64,000 nt of DNA from CAWAVN01 sp963844315 (lineage in GTDB: Bacteria > Planctomycetota > Planctomycetia > Planctomycetales > Planctomycetaceae), in contig CAWJOC010000034.1 in assembly GCA_963844315.1 (NCBI GenBank), positions 496,001-560,000 on the forward strand, read 5' to 3'. The position numbers and the translations under genes were made by a program. The first letter of the stretch is position 1. Each line of letters starts with the position of its first letter. The notes below the pieces were generated by a model. That model had not been told where the DNA came from. It did no database searches and was given only the letters and a program-made list of their open reading frames with translations. Of this stretch, positions 20,473 through 30,207 are shown in pieces.

Positions 20473-20550
20473 TCTCACACAAAGGCACGAAGTGGACATG
20501 TATTAAGACCCGCTTGTCAATCCTTTGTGCCTTCGTGCCTTTGTGTGAGA
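20473..20550. repeat. Palindrome inside the jetABC operon
   Basis: Perfect 20-nt inverted repeat with arms 20473-20492 and 20531-20550 (TCTCACACAAAGGCACGAAG and its complement) around a 38-nt centre. One arm (17 nt) recurs alone at 15303-15319. It lies between jetA and jetB and could form a strong mRNA hairpin that lowers jetBC expression relative to jetA. Confidence 0.92.
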
Positions 20551-20562
20551 CAAATTGAGAAT

Positions 20563-20568
20563 GAGGAG
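20563..20568 (+). promoter_or_regulatory. Ribosome-binding site deciding the jetB start
   Basis: GAGGAG at 20563-20568 lies 6 nt before GTG 20575 and 15 nt before ATG 20584. The spacing favours GTG 20575 as the start. The longer open frame from 20527 would be coded by the palindrome arm and is unlikely to be translated. Confidence 0.6.
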
Positions 20569-20574
20569 ATTGTC

Positions 20575-21201
20575 GTGTCAAGAATGGAGAGCTTCCAGAT
20601 GTGGAGCGAAATGGACGCCGCCGGGCGGGAACGGTTGGGCGAGGCGATTGGCCGGTTGTTGGACCGGGGTTTTGTGCTCAAAGGGCCAGCGACCGCGCCG
20701 GACACGGGCTATCGGATGCTGGATCACCAGGAGGCAGCCGCGCGGAGTTACCTCCGGGTGATGGGTTGGGATTTGCGGATTGACCGCGTGGGCGGATTTG
20801 CTCAAGCGGTTCATCCCGAAGGGCATGGCCGGGTGCGGTTGGGAAAAAATGCGTCGCTGCTCTTGTGCGTGCTGCGACTTCTCTATCAACAGCGGGCCGG
20901 AGGAAACGCTTGGGAAGCCGAGGTGCTGGTTTCCTTAAGCGACATTCAAGCCGCGTATTTAACGCATTCGGGAGCCGAAAGGCCATTCGCCCGGAACTTT
21001 TTGGAAACGACAATGCGGAAGTTTCAACATCTGGGTCTTGTCGCATTGCCCCGCCCGTTTGAAGCCGAGCCTCAGACCGTTCTGGAACTTTTGCCGACTC
21101 TGAAAGCGGCATTGCCGGAAAGCGCACTCGAACGAGTGGCGGCCCGCATGGAAGAATATCTCAACCCCGCCCGCATGGACAATGGAGAAGAACTTTCGTG
21201 A
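20575..21201 (+). CDS. jetB: Wadjet/Mks KITE-like subunit JetB (MksE, DUF4194-like)
   Basis: About 208 aa from GTG 20575. Small winged-helix (KITE-type) partner of the SMC complex, which binds the kleisin. Features consistent with the DUF4194/JetB family are an early helical pair (LGEAIGRLLDRGFVLKG), the central SYLRVMGWDLRIDRVGGFAQ and LGKNASLLLCVLRLLYQQRA (about residues 83-102), and RNFLETTMRKFQHLGLVALP near the end. It ends with a 4-nt GTGA overlap with jetC, so the two are translationally coupled, as expected for subunits made in fixed ratio. Confidence 0.86.
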   Translation: MSRMESFQMWSEMDAAGRERLGEAIGRLLDRGFVLKGPATAPDTGYRMLDHQEAAARSYLRVMGWDLRIDRVGGFAQAVHPEGHGRVRLGKNASLLLCVLRLLYQQRAGGNAWEAEVLVSLSDIQAAYLTHSGAERPFARNFLETTMRKFQHLGLVALPRPFEAEPQTVLELLPTLKAALPESALERVAARMEEYLNPARMDNGEELS

Positions 21202-24200
21202 AACGGCTAGCGCGGATCCGGCTTATCAATTGGCATCGGTTTACCCACCATACGTTTGAAGTCGATGGACATTTGCTGTTGATGGGCGACAACGGCAGCG
21301 GGAAATCCACCATCCTCGATGCCCTGCAAGTGGGGTTGGTCGGGAACATGCGCTCGGTGCGGCTGAATCTCGCGGCCAACGAAGGCGGCGACCGCAGCTT
21401 GAAAAGTTACGTCCTGGGCCTTGTGGGCGGAACCGGCAACGGCCACCCGGCACGGACGATCCGAAAAAACGCCACCGCCTACATCCTATTGGAGTTTGCC
21501 GATACGGAAACGCAGGAATCACTGGTTTTGGGAACCGTGATTGATGCCCATTCCGATGGACGCTCGCCCGACAAGGAACATTTCATCGCCAGCAATTCCG
21601 GCGTGGAGGATTGCCCTTGCGTGAATGAAAAAAACGTGCCGCGCAGCGTCAGGGAATTCAAGCGGGAACTGGCCAAGCGAAAATCCTGCAAGCGCTACGC
21701 CCGCGTGGAGGAATATCAGCAAGCGGTGCTCAAGCACTTGGGCGGATTGGACCCGGAGTTCTTTCGGCTGTTCGTCAGCGGGATGGCGTTTCGGAAGATT
21801 CGCAATCTCAGGGATTTTGTCTATGACTTTCTCCTGCCCGAAGCCGCCGAGGTGCAGGTGGCGAGTTTAAGAGAAGCCGCCGAACGGTATCGGCAACTGC
21901 ACGAACTCTCCAAAGAAGCCGAGGAGCGGATCAATCTTTTGGACCGCATCGCGGCCAATGCCCAGTCCACCGAAGCCGGCCAGAAAGAAGCGGACCAACT
22001 TTGCGCCCTGATTGACCGGGCCAGGTTGGCCGCCTGTGAAGAAACGCTTTCCAAGGCCCAAGCCAACCATGCCCGGATTCAGCAGGAGTTGGCGGAGGCG
22101 ACGAGCCATCACACGGAATGCGAATCGGCCCAAAAATTGGCCCGCGAAACCTTGACCCGCTTGCAGCAGGAACTCGCCGGGCACGAAAAGCAAAGCGGGG
22201 CCTTGGCGATTGAAAACCGCGTGGAACGCCTGGCCGATCAAATCCGCCACGAAAACCGGGACAGCGAACGCTTGGAGCAGAGCCTGCGCGCATCGCGGGA
22301 GGCGATTGCCCCTTGGCGGAAACTGCTGGATGAATCGGTCTTTCTCCCAGGCAATGAGGCCAGCCCCAAACGCTTCCGCGAGGAGTTAGCCTCTGCGTTT
22401 GGTCCCCAAATCGTCAGCCGGTTGGAAGATTTCGATGCCATCGCCGCCGATTGTCTGGCTGGGGAAAATCCTCCGCCGGAGCGGCGAAACATTGTCCGTC
22501 AAGTCGCCGAGGATTGGCCGGCGGTCGGGCACTGGCTCCAGAGCGTCGAGTTCCAATTGGATTTGCAAATTCAAGAATTGAATCGTCAACACCAAACCCT
22601 CGAAGCGGAGTTGGCAGAACTGCAAACCGGCCATCGTCCGCTGCCTCCGGGGTTGGTCAAGCTGCAAGAGACGTTTCAAAACGCGGGTGTTCCAAGCACC
22701 GTGTTCTGTGAAGTGCTCGAGATCGCCAATCCCGCATTGCGAGATTCCATTGAAGCGGTGCTCTCCCGCCGAAGGTACGATTTGCTGGTTGCTCCGGAGG
22801 ATTTTTCGAAAGCGCTGGCGATGTTTCGCCAAATCCGCGATCCCGAGCAATCGCAGTTCGGATTAGTGGATACGCCCCGCTTGCTGCAGCAAAGCATCTC
22901 CATCTCAAACGGTTCGCTGGCGGAAGCGGTGCAGACCTCTCACCCTTTGGCGCGCCAATATGCCGATGTCCTTTTGGGCCGAGGATTTTGTGAGGGGAAA
23001 GATTCGGCGATCATCGTGGACACGCCTGATGTCTGGACCGTCACGGAAGACGGATTCCTCAGGGCGGATTATTCGATTCGCCGGTTGCCGGATTTGAGCG
23101 ATCACGAAAAGTCGGCCCTCGGAAAAGAAGGAATGCCCGCTCGGAGTGACGCCCTAGAGGAGAGTTTGAATCAGATCCAATCCCGCACGCGGACGCTTTC
23201 CGAGCTTCGCGGGCGGATTCAATCCACCAATGAGCTGTTCGACAGGGGCCGGCGCGGACCGGAGCTATTGGCCGAGGATTACGATCTTCCCAGTAGGTTA
23301 AAAGCCCTGAGACAAGAGTACCGTGTCGCCCGCGAGGAAGCGGCGATGGTCAAGGAAAGCGATCTGGGCCAGCTTCGCCAAATGGTCGAAACAGCCGAGG
23401 CCGCCGAGCATCAGGCCGCGAAGAATTTGAAACACGCGTGGGGCCGGCAATGCGTTTGCGAGCAGTCGCTCAAGTCCTCGGAAGCGGCCCTCGCCAATGC
23501 CGAAAATCTGTTGCAAGAAACGAAAACCGCTTACCAAACGAATTGGTCGCCCGGTTCGGAACTCGCGGAGCATTGCGAAGACGTGATGACCTCCGGCCAG
23601 TTCGTCCAATCTTGGGACGAGTTGATCTCGCTGTGGACCGCGCAGCTTCAAACACTGCGGAAAAGCTTCAGTCAAAGGCATGATGATGGAGTCCGGTTGC
23701 GGACGGAATACAACAACCGCTTTCAATTCACAGGGGACTGCCTCTCGGAAAACATCGAAACCTACCTGGCGGAGGCCGCGAGATGGGTCGAGTCCGAGTT
23801 GCCCAGCTATGGGTCGCAATTGGAATTGGCCCGCAACACAGCCCGCCAGGTGCTGGAGGAAGAAGTCATTCACCGCTTGCGGGAACGGCTCAGCCAGGTG
23901 GAACGTCACTTTCGCGAGCTGAACCGGGCGCTGGATGGCCTCAACTTTAGCGGGCGGGAGTACCAGTTCACGTATGCCGTGCGGCGGGAGTTTCAACCGT
24001 TTTATGAAATGATCGCCGCCGCCGAGGCGATGGCCGACCGGCCCTTGCACGAGTCCGAATGGCATGCCCAATTCGCCGAGGGGCCGCTCAAGGATTTATT
24101 GGAAGACGTGCTCGGCAGCGGCGGCCAGCGGGCGTTGACGCAGTTGGAGCACGTCACCGACTACCGGGCGTATTTCGAGTATGATATTGAAATCACCGAA

Positions 24201-24629
24201 GCCGACGGGACCGTGCATGCTTTCAGCCAGGTCGCCGGTTCGGGATCGGGAGGAGAAACGCAAACGCCGTACTACGTTGCCATGCTGGCTTCGCTAGCGC
24301 GAGTTTACCGGACGCACGGCGGACAGGGCAGCCGGGCGGCTCTTGTGGCCTTTGACGAGCCATTCCAGAAAATGGATGAATCCAACATCGCCGCCACGTT
24401 GCGATTGGCTCACCGCTTAGGACTCCAGGTGCTGTTGGCGGCTCCCAAAGATCGCTGCCACCAGCTTCTGCCCGCGATGGGCACGGCGACTTGCCTGTTG
24501 GTGCTCAGGGAAGGAAACCGTGTGCTGCTCGAACCCTTCCAACGTATCGCCGGGGAGTTATCGGAGCCGACAGAGGACGATGCGCAATCCCGGCTCCTCA
24601 TGCCACAAAAACCCAAGCCGGTGAAGTGA
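21198..24629 (+). CDS. jetC: Wadjet/Mks SMC-like ATPase JetC (MksB)
   Basis: 1,143 aa from GTG 21198 (overlapping jetB by 4 nt). SMC/SbcC-like ABC ATPase. Walker A is GDNGSGKST (Gly30 to Ser37), and the N-terminal head extends to about residue 220. Two long coiled-coil arms (about 230-490 and 640-960) flank a hinge-like middle (about 490-640). The C-terminal head has the ABC signature SGSGGE (residues 1015-1020) and Walker B LVAFDEP (Asp1053, Glu1054). All catalytic motifs are intact, and unlike many long genes here the frame is unbroken, which argues for a working gene. The complex should extrude DNA loops. Without the JetD nuclease it more likely organises chromosomes than cuts plasmids, but jetD could be elsewhere in the genome. 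Confidence 0.92.
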   Translation: MKRLARIRLINWHRFTHHTFEVDGHLLLMGDNGSGKSTILDALQVGLVGNMRSVRLNLAANEGGDRSLKSYVLGLVGGTGNGHPARTIRKNATAYILLEFADTETQESLVLGTVIDAHSDGRSPDKEHFIASNSGVEDCPCVNEKNVPRSVREFKRELAKRKSCKRYARVEEYQQAVLKHLGGLDPEFFRLFVSGMAFRKIRNLRDFVYDFLLPEAAEVQVASLREAAERYRQLHELSKEAEERINLLDRIAANAQSTEAGQKEADQLCALIDRARLAACEETLSKAQANHARIQQELAEATSHHTECESAQKLARETLTRLQQELAGHEKQSGALAIENRVERLADQIRHENRDSERLEQSLRASREAIAPWRKLLDESVFLPGNEASPKRFREELASAFGPQIVSRLEDFDAIAADCLAGENPPPERRNIVRQVAEDWPAVGHWLQSVEFQLDLQIQELNRQHQTLEAELAELQTGHRPLPPGLVKLQETFQNAGVPSTVFCEVLEIANPALRDSIEAVLSRRRYDLLVAPEDFSKALAMFRQIRDPEQSQFGLVDTPRLLQQSISISNGSLAEAVQTSHPLARQYADVLLGRGFCEGKDSAIIVDTPDVWTVTEDGFLRADYSIRRLPDLSDHEKSALGKEGMPARSDALEESLNQIQSRTRTLSELRGRIQSTNELFDRGRRGPELLAEDYDLPSRLKALRQEYRVAREEAAMVKESDLGQLRQMVETAEAAEHQAAKNLKHAWGRQCVCEQSLKSSEAALANAENLLQETKTAYQTNWSPGSELAEHCEDVMTSGQFVQSWDELISLWTAQLQTLRKSFSQRHDDGVRLRTEYNNRFQFTGDCLSENIETYLAEAARWVESELPSYGSQLELARNTARQVLEEEVIHRLRERLSQVERHFRELNRALDGLNFSGREYQFTYAVRREFQPFYEMIAAAEAMADRPLHESEWHAQFAEGPLKDLLEDVLGSGGQRALTQLEHVTDYRAYFEYDIEITEADGTVHAFSQVAGSGSGGETQTPYYVAMLASLARVYRTHGGQGSRAALVAFDEPFQKMDESNIAATLRLAHRLGLQVLLAAPKDRCHQLLPAMGTATCLLVLREGNRVLLEPFQRIAGELSEPTEDDAQSRLLMPQKPKPVK

Positions 24630-24684
24630 ACCCGCGATATGAACGGATTAAGAACGCCGAACAACACATCGAATCTGAATTTGA

Positions 24685-24749
24685 AGGTGGCACAGACATT
24701 CCTGTCTGTGCTGTTGATTCGCACAGACAGGAATGTCTGTGCCACCTTA
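24685..24749. repeat. Intergenic palindrome, 28-nt arms
   Basis: Perfect inverted repeat with arms at about 24685-24712 and 24722-24749 (starting AAGGTGGCACAG) and a 9-nt centre. It lies between the convergent jetC and cyclase genes, well placed to terminate both. A diverged copy is at 39761-39825. Confidence 0.93.
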
Positions 24750-24760
24750 TGTTAGACGTT

Positions 24761-26537
24761 CTAGGTTTCCTCTTCGTCGAAGGATAGCATTTGGGTTTCG
24801 CGGCCGGGTTCGATTTCTTCCGCCAGATAGGGCGTCACGGGGGCGTTGATGCCTTTTAAGATGACGGGTTCCAGTTTCTTGCAGGTGATGTGCTTATTGA
24901 CCAGTTCGTAGGTCTTGGGACCCAGCACCACCTGACCCGGTTTCGCCACGGAGGATTCGAGTCGGCTCGCGAGATTGACCGTGCCGCCGATGACGGTGTA
25001 ATCCTTGCGGTTCTTGCTGCCGATGTCCCCGACGACCACGGGACCGGAATTGATTCCGACCCGCATGCCGATATGAGCGCGCTTTCCGGCAGCCCCTCGT
25101 TATATCGGGCCAAGGCTTCCTGCATCTTGATGGCGGCCCGGACGGCCCGCTCGGCGTGGTTTTTGAGTGGGATGGGCGCTCCAAAGAACGCCAGCATACC
25201 ATCCCCCATGAACTTATCGAGCGTGCCCTTGTAATCGAAGACTTGTTTGCTCAAAAGCTCGAACACCGTGTTGAGCAGCCGGACCACGTCCGTCGGATTG
25301 AGCTTTTCCGCCATCGCCGTGAAACCGCAGAGGTCGGCAAACAGCACGCTGACTTCCTGCTCCTGGGCGATGAACCCGTCGCCTTGGACGTCGCTCCCGG
25401 CCAGGATTTGCTCGACCACCGCTTCCGAGTGGTACCGCGAAAGCTTTTCGCGTTTCTTTTGCTCGGCGACGATTTCATCCCGGAGCCTTCCCTGCTCGAT
25501 GGCCACCGCCGAGAACAAAGACAACGCCGTCAACACGTCGAGATGGTCCGGCCCGAAGGGTTTCTCCCGGCTTTGGGTATCGACGTAAATCAGCCCATCC
25601 ACATGGCCTTCGCGGTAAAGCGGCACGCACATCGCCGAGGTGATATTCAAGACCCGGATGCTCTGCTGCCCGGCGAAACGCTGGTCGGCGGCGACATCCG
25701 CCACAAGCAGCGAGCTTTCCGAATGGATCGCTTCGTTGGCGATGCTCAGGCTGATTTTGACCTTCGGCTCGCGCGGTCATCCAAGGCCCGGACCGCGACG
25801 GGTTGCAATTGGCCCGAGGGCGTGCACATGCAAATCAGTCCGCGCTGGGCGGGAACGTTGTTAAAGACCAATTCCAGGATCGAGCCGAGCATGGTATCCA
25901 AATCGGGACTCTTCAGCAGGGCATCACCGATTTGGGTGAAGAGCTTGATCCCCCACGACCGCCCGCTTGTGCTTTTGTCGATGGACGAATCGGAATGGGG
26001 CTCGATGTTGAAAACGCCCTCTTGCAGTTTGCCCAGGTTAATCCCCACGCTGTCCGACGCACTCGACGCGCCCATGACTTTGCTCATGTCCGAGAGCTTA
26101 ATGGACATGCTGACGTTCGGGCGGTCGGCTCCTTTCGTGTCGTCGGTGATTTCCACCATGCTGCTGGCATCGAGGGGTTTGACGATCGGTGTTTGTTCGG
26201 GCTTGTTGGGCGGAACCAGAACTTTAAACGTCATCGGCAACGGGCCAAGGTTGATCAGATCCCCATCCTTGAGGTACTGCCGCTTGACCGGAGAACGATT
26301 GACGAATGTTCCGTTTCGGCTGCCCGCATCAATGATTTTCCACCCGCGGTCATCCTGAGAAATCGTGGCATGATGGCGAGACATCCCTGGCACGGTATCC
26401 GGGAAAACTACGTTGCAGTCCGGTGATCGCCCAAGGGTGACCACCGGTTGATCCAAGTTTATCTCAACGGGCCGACTATCCAGCTCATACGTCAGCCGGA
26501 AGCTTCCCGAAGATCCTGATTGAGCCAACGCTGTCAC
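24761..26537 (-). CDS. FHA-GAF-class III adenylate/guanylate cyclase, two frame breaks
   Basis: Signalling enzyme, about 590 aa after repair. FHA domain (about residues 10-105; LGRSPDCN, SRHHATI, SRNGTFVN) that should bind phosphothreonine. GAF domain (about 175-330; LFTQIGDALLKSPDLDTML through CVPLYREGHVDGLIYVDTQS). C-terminal class III cyclase with metal Asp in LFADLCGF, KFMGDGM, and VNLASRLES with YTVIGG before it; the Thr at the base-specifying position fits bacterial class IIIb adenylate cyclases. The frame breaks near 25770 (add G: DDRAEPKVKISLSIANEA) and near 25078 (one base missing before HIGMRVGINSGP). No membrane helix. Similar FHA-GAF-cyclase proteins are frequent in planctomycetes. 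Confidence 0.9.
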
Positions 26538-26781
26538 TCCTCAATCGGACCGCCCGCGGCGGAAATGGAGTTCGGTTTGGGGTCACGTGACCCTGTAAGA
26601 TTTGGCAGAGAGTGATCATCCACCGAATCCCAGATCAATCTCCCTACACCCTTTAGGATAGACGTTCGGAATGCCTTCGTCAAAAGATGCCCGCAAGAAT
26701 TCGCATTCAGGTCGTGGGACAGTTTTCGTTGGGTGTGTGAAGCGCAGCCCAATCCACGCGACGTTACTGAATTGATAGGAT

Positions 26782-26856
26782 GTGTGCCACGGCTCTGTGA
26801 GCCGTGCGAATGCCCGGACGGCTCTCCCACACCGGCACGGCTCGCAGAACCGTGGC
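26782..26856. repeat. Intergenic palindrome, GTGCCAC-ended (copy 2)
   Basis: Arms 26782-26805 and 26833-26856; the left arm is identical to that of copy 1 at 11691 and the right arm differs at two positions. Outer flanks again pair (GAATTGA / TCAATTC). The 369-bp interval 26538-26906 between two same-strand genes holds nothing else recognised; an open frame there has no support. Confidence 0.9.
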
Positions 26857-26906
26857 ACGCGTCAATTCAGGATTGAACAGGCATTAGCCTTCAGGCGGAA
26901 TGCGGT

Positions 26907-29337
26907 TCATTTCAGGATCACTTCCGAGGGCAGTTGATGGAATGTGTTCATCGTCCGGTCCACTCCGTTTTCCAGCGAGTTGAGCACGGTCTCATCCAGC
27001 ACTTGGACCAGAATCCGCTGCGCAAAGCGATACGTTTCCCAGAAACCTGCCTGGGTCGCATCGACAATGCCGTGGCCCAAGCCATGACCACTGCGGGCGG
27101 GGCGGGAGAATTTCGCGTGCAGGTTTTTGTTTCGGGCCTGCATCCAATCCACCGCCCGGTCCGCCCGCTTGAGGTTTCCGATGGAAGTCAAGTTATAGTC
27201 CCACACCGCAAGGCCCGGCGCATCGGCCACCGCGACCGCTTGGGCGAACCACTCTCGGCAATGATCCCGGCAATAGCGGTCCACGTGATCGACGCATCGG
27301 AAACCAAGCGGGGCCTTTTCGTCACGGGGCAAAGCACCGTGTCCGCCAACCGCCAGACGTTGAGGTCGAACGCGCTGATCGCATTGTAGGCGATGTTATT
27401 CATATCGAAAAAACACGAGGGGCGATTGATGCTCATGGGTCGGTGCGGATAAAGTTCCCGCTCGCGGTAAAACAGACGGTCCCAGGCCTTTAAGTCCACA
27501 TCCTCCCAATACACGGCGGTGGTGATTTCGTCGGCGGGCTGAGAATCGACGGGGCAAGGTTCCGAGGGTTCATAAATTGTCCGAATGCGGTCCCATCCAT
27601 TTCGCTCGCCACGTAGGGCGTACCGGTCATTTCGAGCAGCGTCGGGGTGAGATCCGCCAATCGGCTGGGTTCCTCGATGCGAGCGCCCCTTCGGATATTC
27701 GGCCCGGAGATAAACAACGTCGCCCGCATGGCATCGGCCAAGGGATAGCCGTGGGTCGTTCCGGGTGTTGCTTCGGTTCCGAAATACCAGCCCGGCCGGG
27801 CCGTCACCACCAAATCCGGCGCGTATTCGCATTCCCGGTATTTGAGATTGTCCTGCCAAAGCATATGGCGGGTGAGCGTCACCACGCTGTCGGGATAGCG
27901 CGTGTGAGTCGTCATTTTGAGCCAGCTTCGCTCATCAAAGTGCTGCGAAAGTTGCTCCGGCGTGTAGAGTTCCAACAAACCCAAAGGATCACAAACAGGC
28001 TGAGCAACCGGAGTGTAACAGACTTGGCCATTGGCCGCGGGCCGACATTCTCGACCACGGTATAGCGATACCACCATTTGCCATCGTCGCGGTAATGCCG
28101 ATCAATCACCGCTTGGCCGCGGTCGGAGGTGGAAATCAAAATGGAGCAATCATCGAGACGCATCAGCACCAGATCAATCGGATGCTCCTCGCAGCCGCTG
28201 CCGTGGACCGCCTTCACAGCGACCAGGGAATTGACCAGATTCACCGGCGGCAAGTGTGGGGCGATGCGGTAGGCCAACAGATCCGCCGGGCGATAGGCCG
28301 CCTGCCAATCGCGGGAGTGGTAATGACCCCTGGGCAAAAAGAGGCGGGCCGCTCCATCGGAATCGCCATCGATGAACACGAACTCGCGACCCGTGTCTTC
28401 CACGTGCTGGTTCCAAGAGCGATGTTGCCTCACGGACAGCCCCAACCCACCGCCCACCCATTGGCCGTCCCTAGAGAGTTCCCTGGGATGGAAGAAAAAC
28501 TGGTTCGCCAGATCGAATTGCGATAAGTGGGAATCTCTGCCGCCATGATGCCCATGATCGCTTACTAACAGGAAATAAGTCCGGCAAAGACGGTTTCGGT
28601 CGCGAACCTGCTTGACGACTTGCCCGATCAATTGGTCGGCACGGGCAATGGTCCGCCGCGTCAGGCCGAACTGCCCCCGACTTTTCTTGTGGCTGACCGA
28701 ATCCGTCTCAGGCAGCCAGATGATCGTCACGGGTTTTTCGTGATCGATCAAATGCCAGCGGGCGTAATGCGCGTTGGCATCATCAATGTAGTTCCAGGCT
28801 TCTTGCATATGGAAATAGGGCATCTCGCGGACGAGGCTCCGGCTCCAGAGAATCGGCGGCATCTCCGTCATCATCGGGATGCCCCCGTGGCCCAATCGCC
28901 GCCGTTGTTCCGCAGGTGCGCAAAGATCGGCGGAACGCCGCTTGAGGTGCTCATCAAGTATTGTGTCTCGGCCTCTTCGCCGTGGAATAGGCCGGCGGTT
29001 TTCGCTTTGGTGTTCTGCACCACTTTATCAAGTCCCTGCGGAGCCAAGAGGTTCGCGCTGCGGTTGGGACCGAGCGGCTCCAGGTAGGATTCGCTGTGCA
29101 AGGTCCGCCGGCTGAACCGCACCTGCCCCTTGAGGCCATGCCTATCGGAAAAACATCCCGTCCACATGGTTCCGTTGGATGTGATCGTGTCGGATGGAAA
29201 CGCCGTGAAGGTATTGTTGAGCCAGCATCCGCCCTCCAAGAACAAGGAGCGGATATGGGGCAGATGGCCCATCGCCGCCATTTCCCTGACCACATCGGGG
29301 CGAAGCCCATCGATGTAAAACACAATCACCTGTGCTC
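26907..29337 (-). CDS. Type I phosphodiesterase / alkaline-phosphatase-superfamily enzyme, frame broken
   Basis: Secreted metal hydrolase of the phosphodiesterase/sulfatase superfamily. The catalytic start VIVFYIDGLRPDVV gives the first metal Asp. TAFPSDTITSNGTMWTG is the nucleophile Thr/Ser region. TIIWLPETDSVSH gives the Asp/His pair, and LLVSDHGHHGG the Asp-His metal ligands. Four internal breaks (near 27253, 27567, 28041 and 28884), plus one at the 5' end near 29340, each need one added base, always in or beside a short run. For example, adding G near 28884 restores GGDWATGGIPMMTEMPP. The repaired reading is continuous from the lectin-like domain upstream, so the two are probably one protein of about 1,030 aa. 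Substrate is unknown. Confidence 0.82.
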
Positions 29338-30006
29338 CGCCACCGGAGTGCCGGAATGGGTCTCTCCGTGAACCACGTTTTCCAAAGCCACGGGCTGCGA
29401 ATGCTCAGGCTGGCTGATCGAAACCGTAAACTCCCCGGTGTTGTCCGTCAAATTGAAATCATTAATGCCCAGCCAGAGAGTTCCAGTCGCGGGGGCGACG
29501 AAACTTTTGGCCCGCCCCACGAAAAACGCCGGGCCATCACCGATCCTACCGATCAGGCAGAAACACGGGGCCGGACCTTCGGCAGCACTGGGGAGCGGAA
29601 ACCTCTGAAATGCCGCGTCATCATCGTAAAGATAAATGCCTTCCGGCCCCGCGTGGCAGAGTTTGTCTTTATTGCAGAAACTCTCCTCTTGAAATCGCAC
29701 AAGGCCATCTGCGGTGATCGTGACCGCATCGCCTTCGCGAACTTCCAGGTGCGTGGGAATCCATCCACAGTCCCCCGGCACCGAAATCAACGACTCCGGG
29801 GATTCCGTGTGGATCGGAACCAGGAGTTGCCCGCAGGACGCAGCCGAGGGTTCATGGGTGCATCCCCAGAAAACCCCGCAGACGAGGGACAGAATCAGTA
29901 GGCCCAGTCCCAACCCGTGTGGGATTCTGGCATTTACTTTTTGGGAACGAGAACTCAACACTCTCTCCCGTAAGACCGCGAAAAACCTTTGAAATCGGCA
30001 CAGCAC
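29326..30006 (-). CDS. Lipoprotein with PA-IL-like carbohydrate-binding domain (probable N-terminus of the phosphodiesterase)
   Basis: 226 aa as read. A lipoprotein-type signal ends in GVFWGC (about Cys50). The body resembles the PA-IL/LecA-like sugar-binding fold: a tandem VREGDAVTITADGLVRF strand pair, a Cys-rich loop, CFCLIGRIGDGPAFFVG, and the closing LWLGINDFNLTDN, where Asn/Asp residues bind Ca2+ and sugar in that family. Adding one G near 29340 changes the last residues and fuses the frame directly to the phosphodiesterase (PVAGAQVIVFYIDG). A lectin-like domain would tether the hydrolase to a glycan substrate or the cell surface. The start is not certain; a later Met or alternative codon nearer the signal sequence is possible. 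Confidence 0.78.
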   Translation of the reverse strand: MLCRFQRFFAVLRERVLSSRSQKVNARIPHGLGLGLLILSLVCGVFWGCTHEPSAASCGQLLVPIHTESPESLISVPGDCGWIPTHLEVREGDAVTITADGLVRFQEESFCNKDKLCHAGPEGIYLYDDDAAFQRFPLPSAAEGPAPCFCLIGRIGDGPAFFVGRAKSFVAPATGTLWLGINDFNLTDNTGEFTVSISQPEHSQPVALENVVHGETHSGTPVAEHR

Positions 30007-30207
30007 GACAGACCGATTCCGTGGGGAGAATCGTCACGATCCGATGCGAAGCCATCACGCGATTTGAGGAGATGAGCATTCCCCCAGACCGGTTTGTTCC
30101 GGGAATCCGTCTTAACCCGATCCTGATGATAAGGCAATTTGGGAAGACTTTTCAGGCAATGACTTTTAACTGGGCAACCGGGTCGGACGATCTCCGCAAA
30201 TCTTGGA

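Noticed and set aside
24630..24760. Possible jetD remnant after jetC
   Set aside because: Only about 130 bp, mostly a palindrome; no Toprim or JetD-like sequence in any frame.
26534..26830. 98-codon minus-strand open frame upstream of the cyclase
   Set aside because: Partly coded by the palindrome at 26782, no ribosome site, no recognisable pattern.
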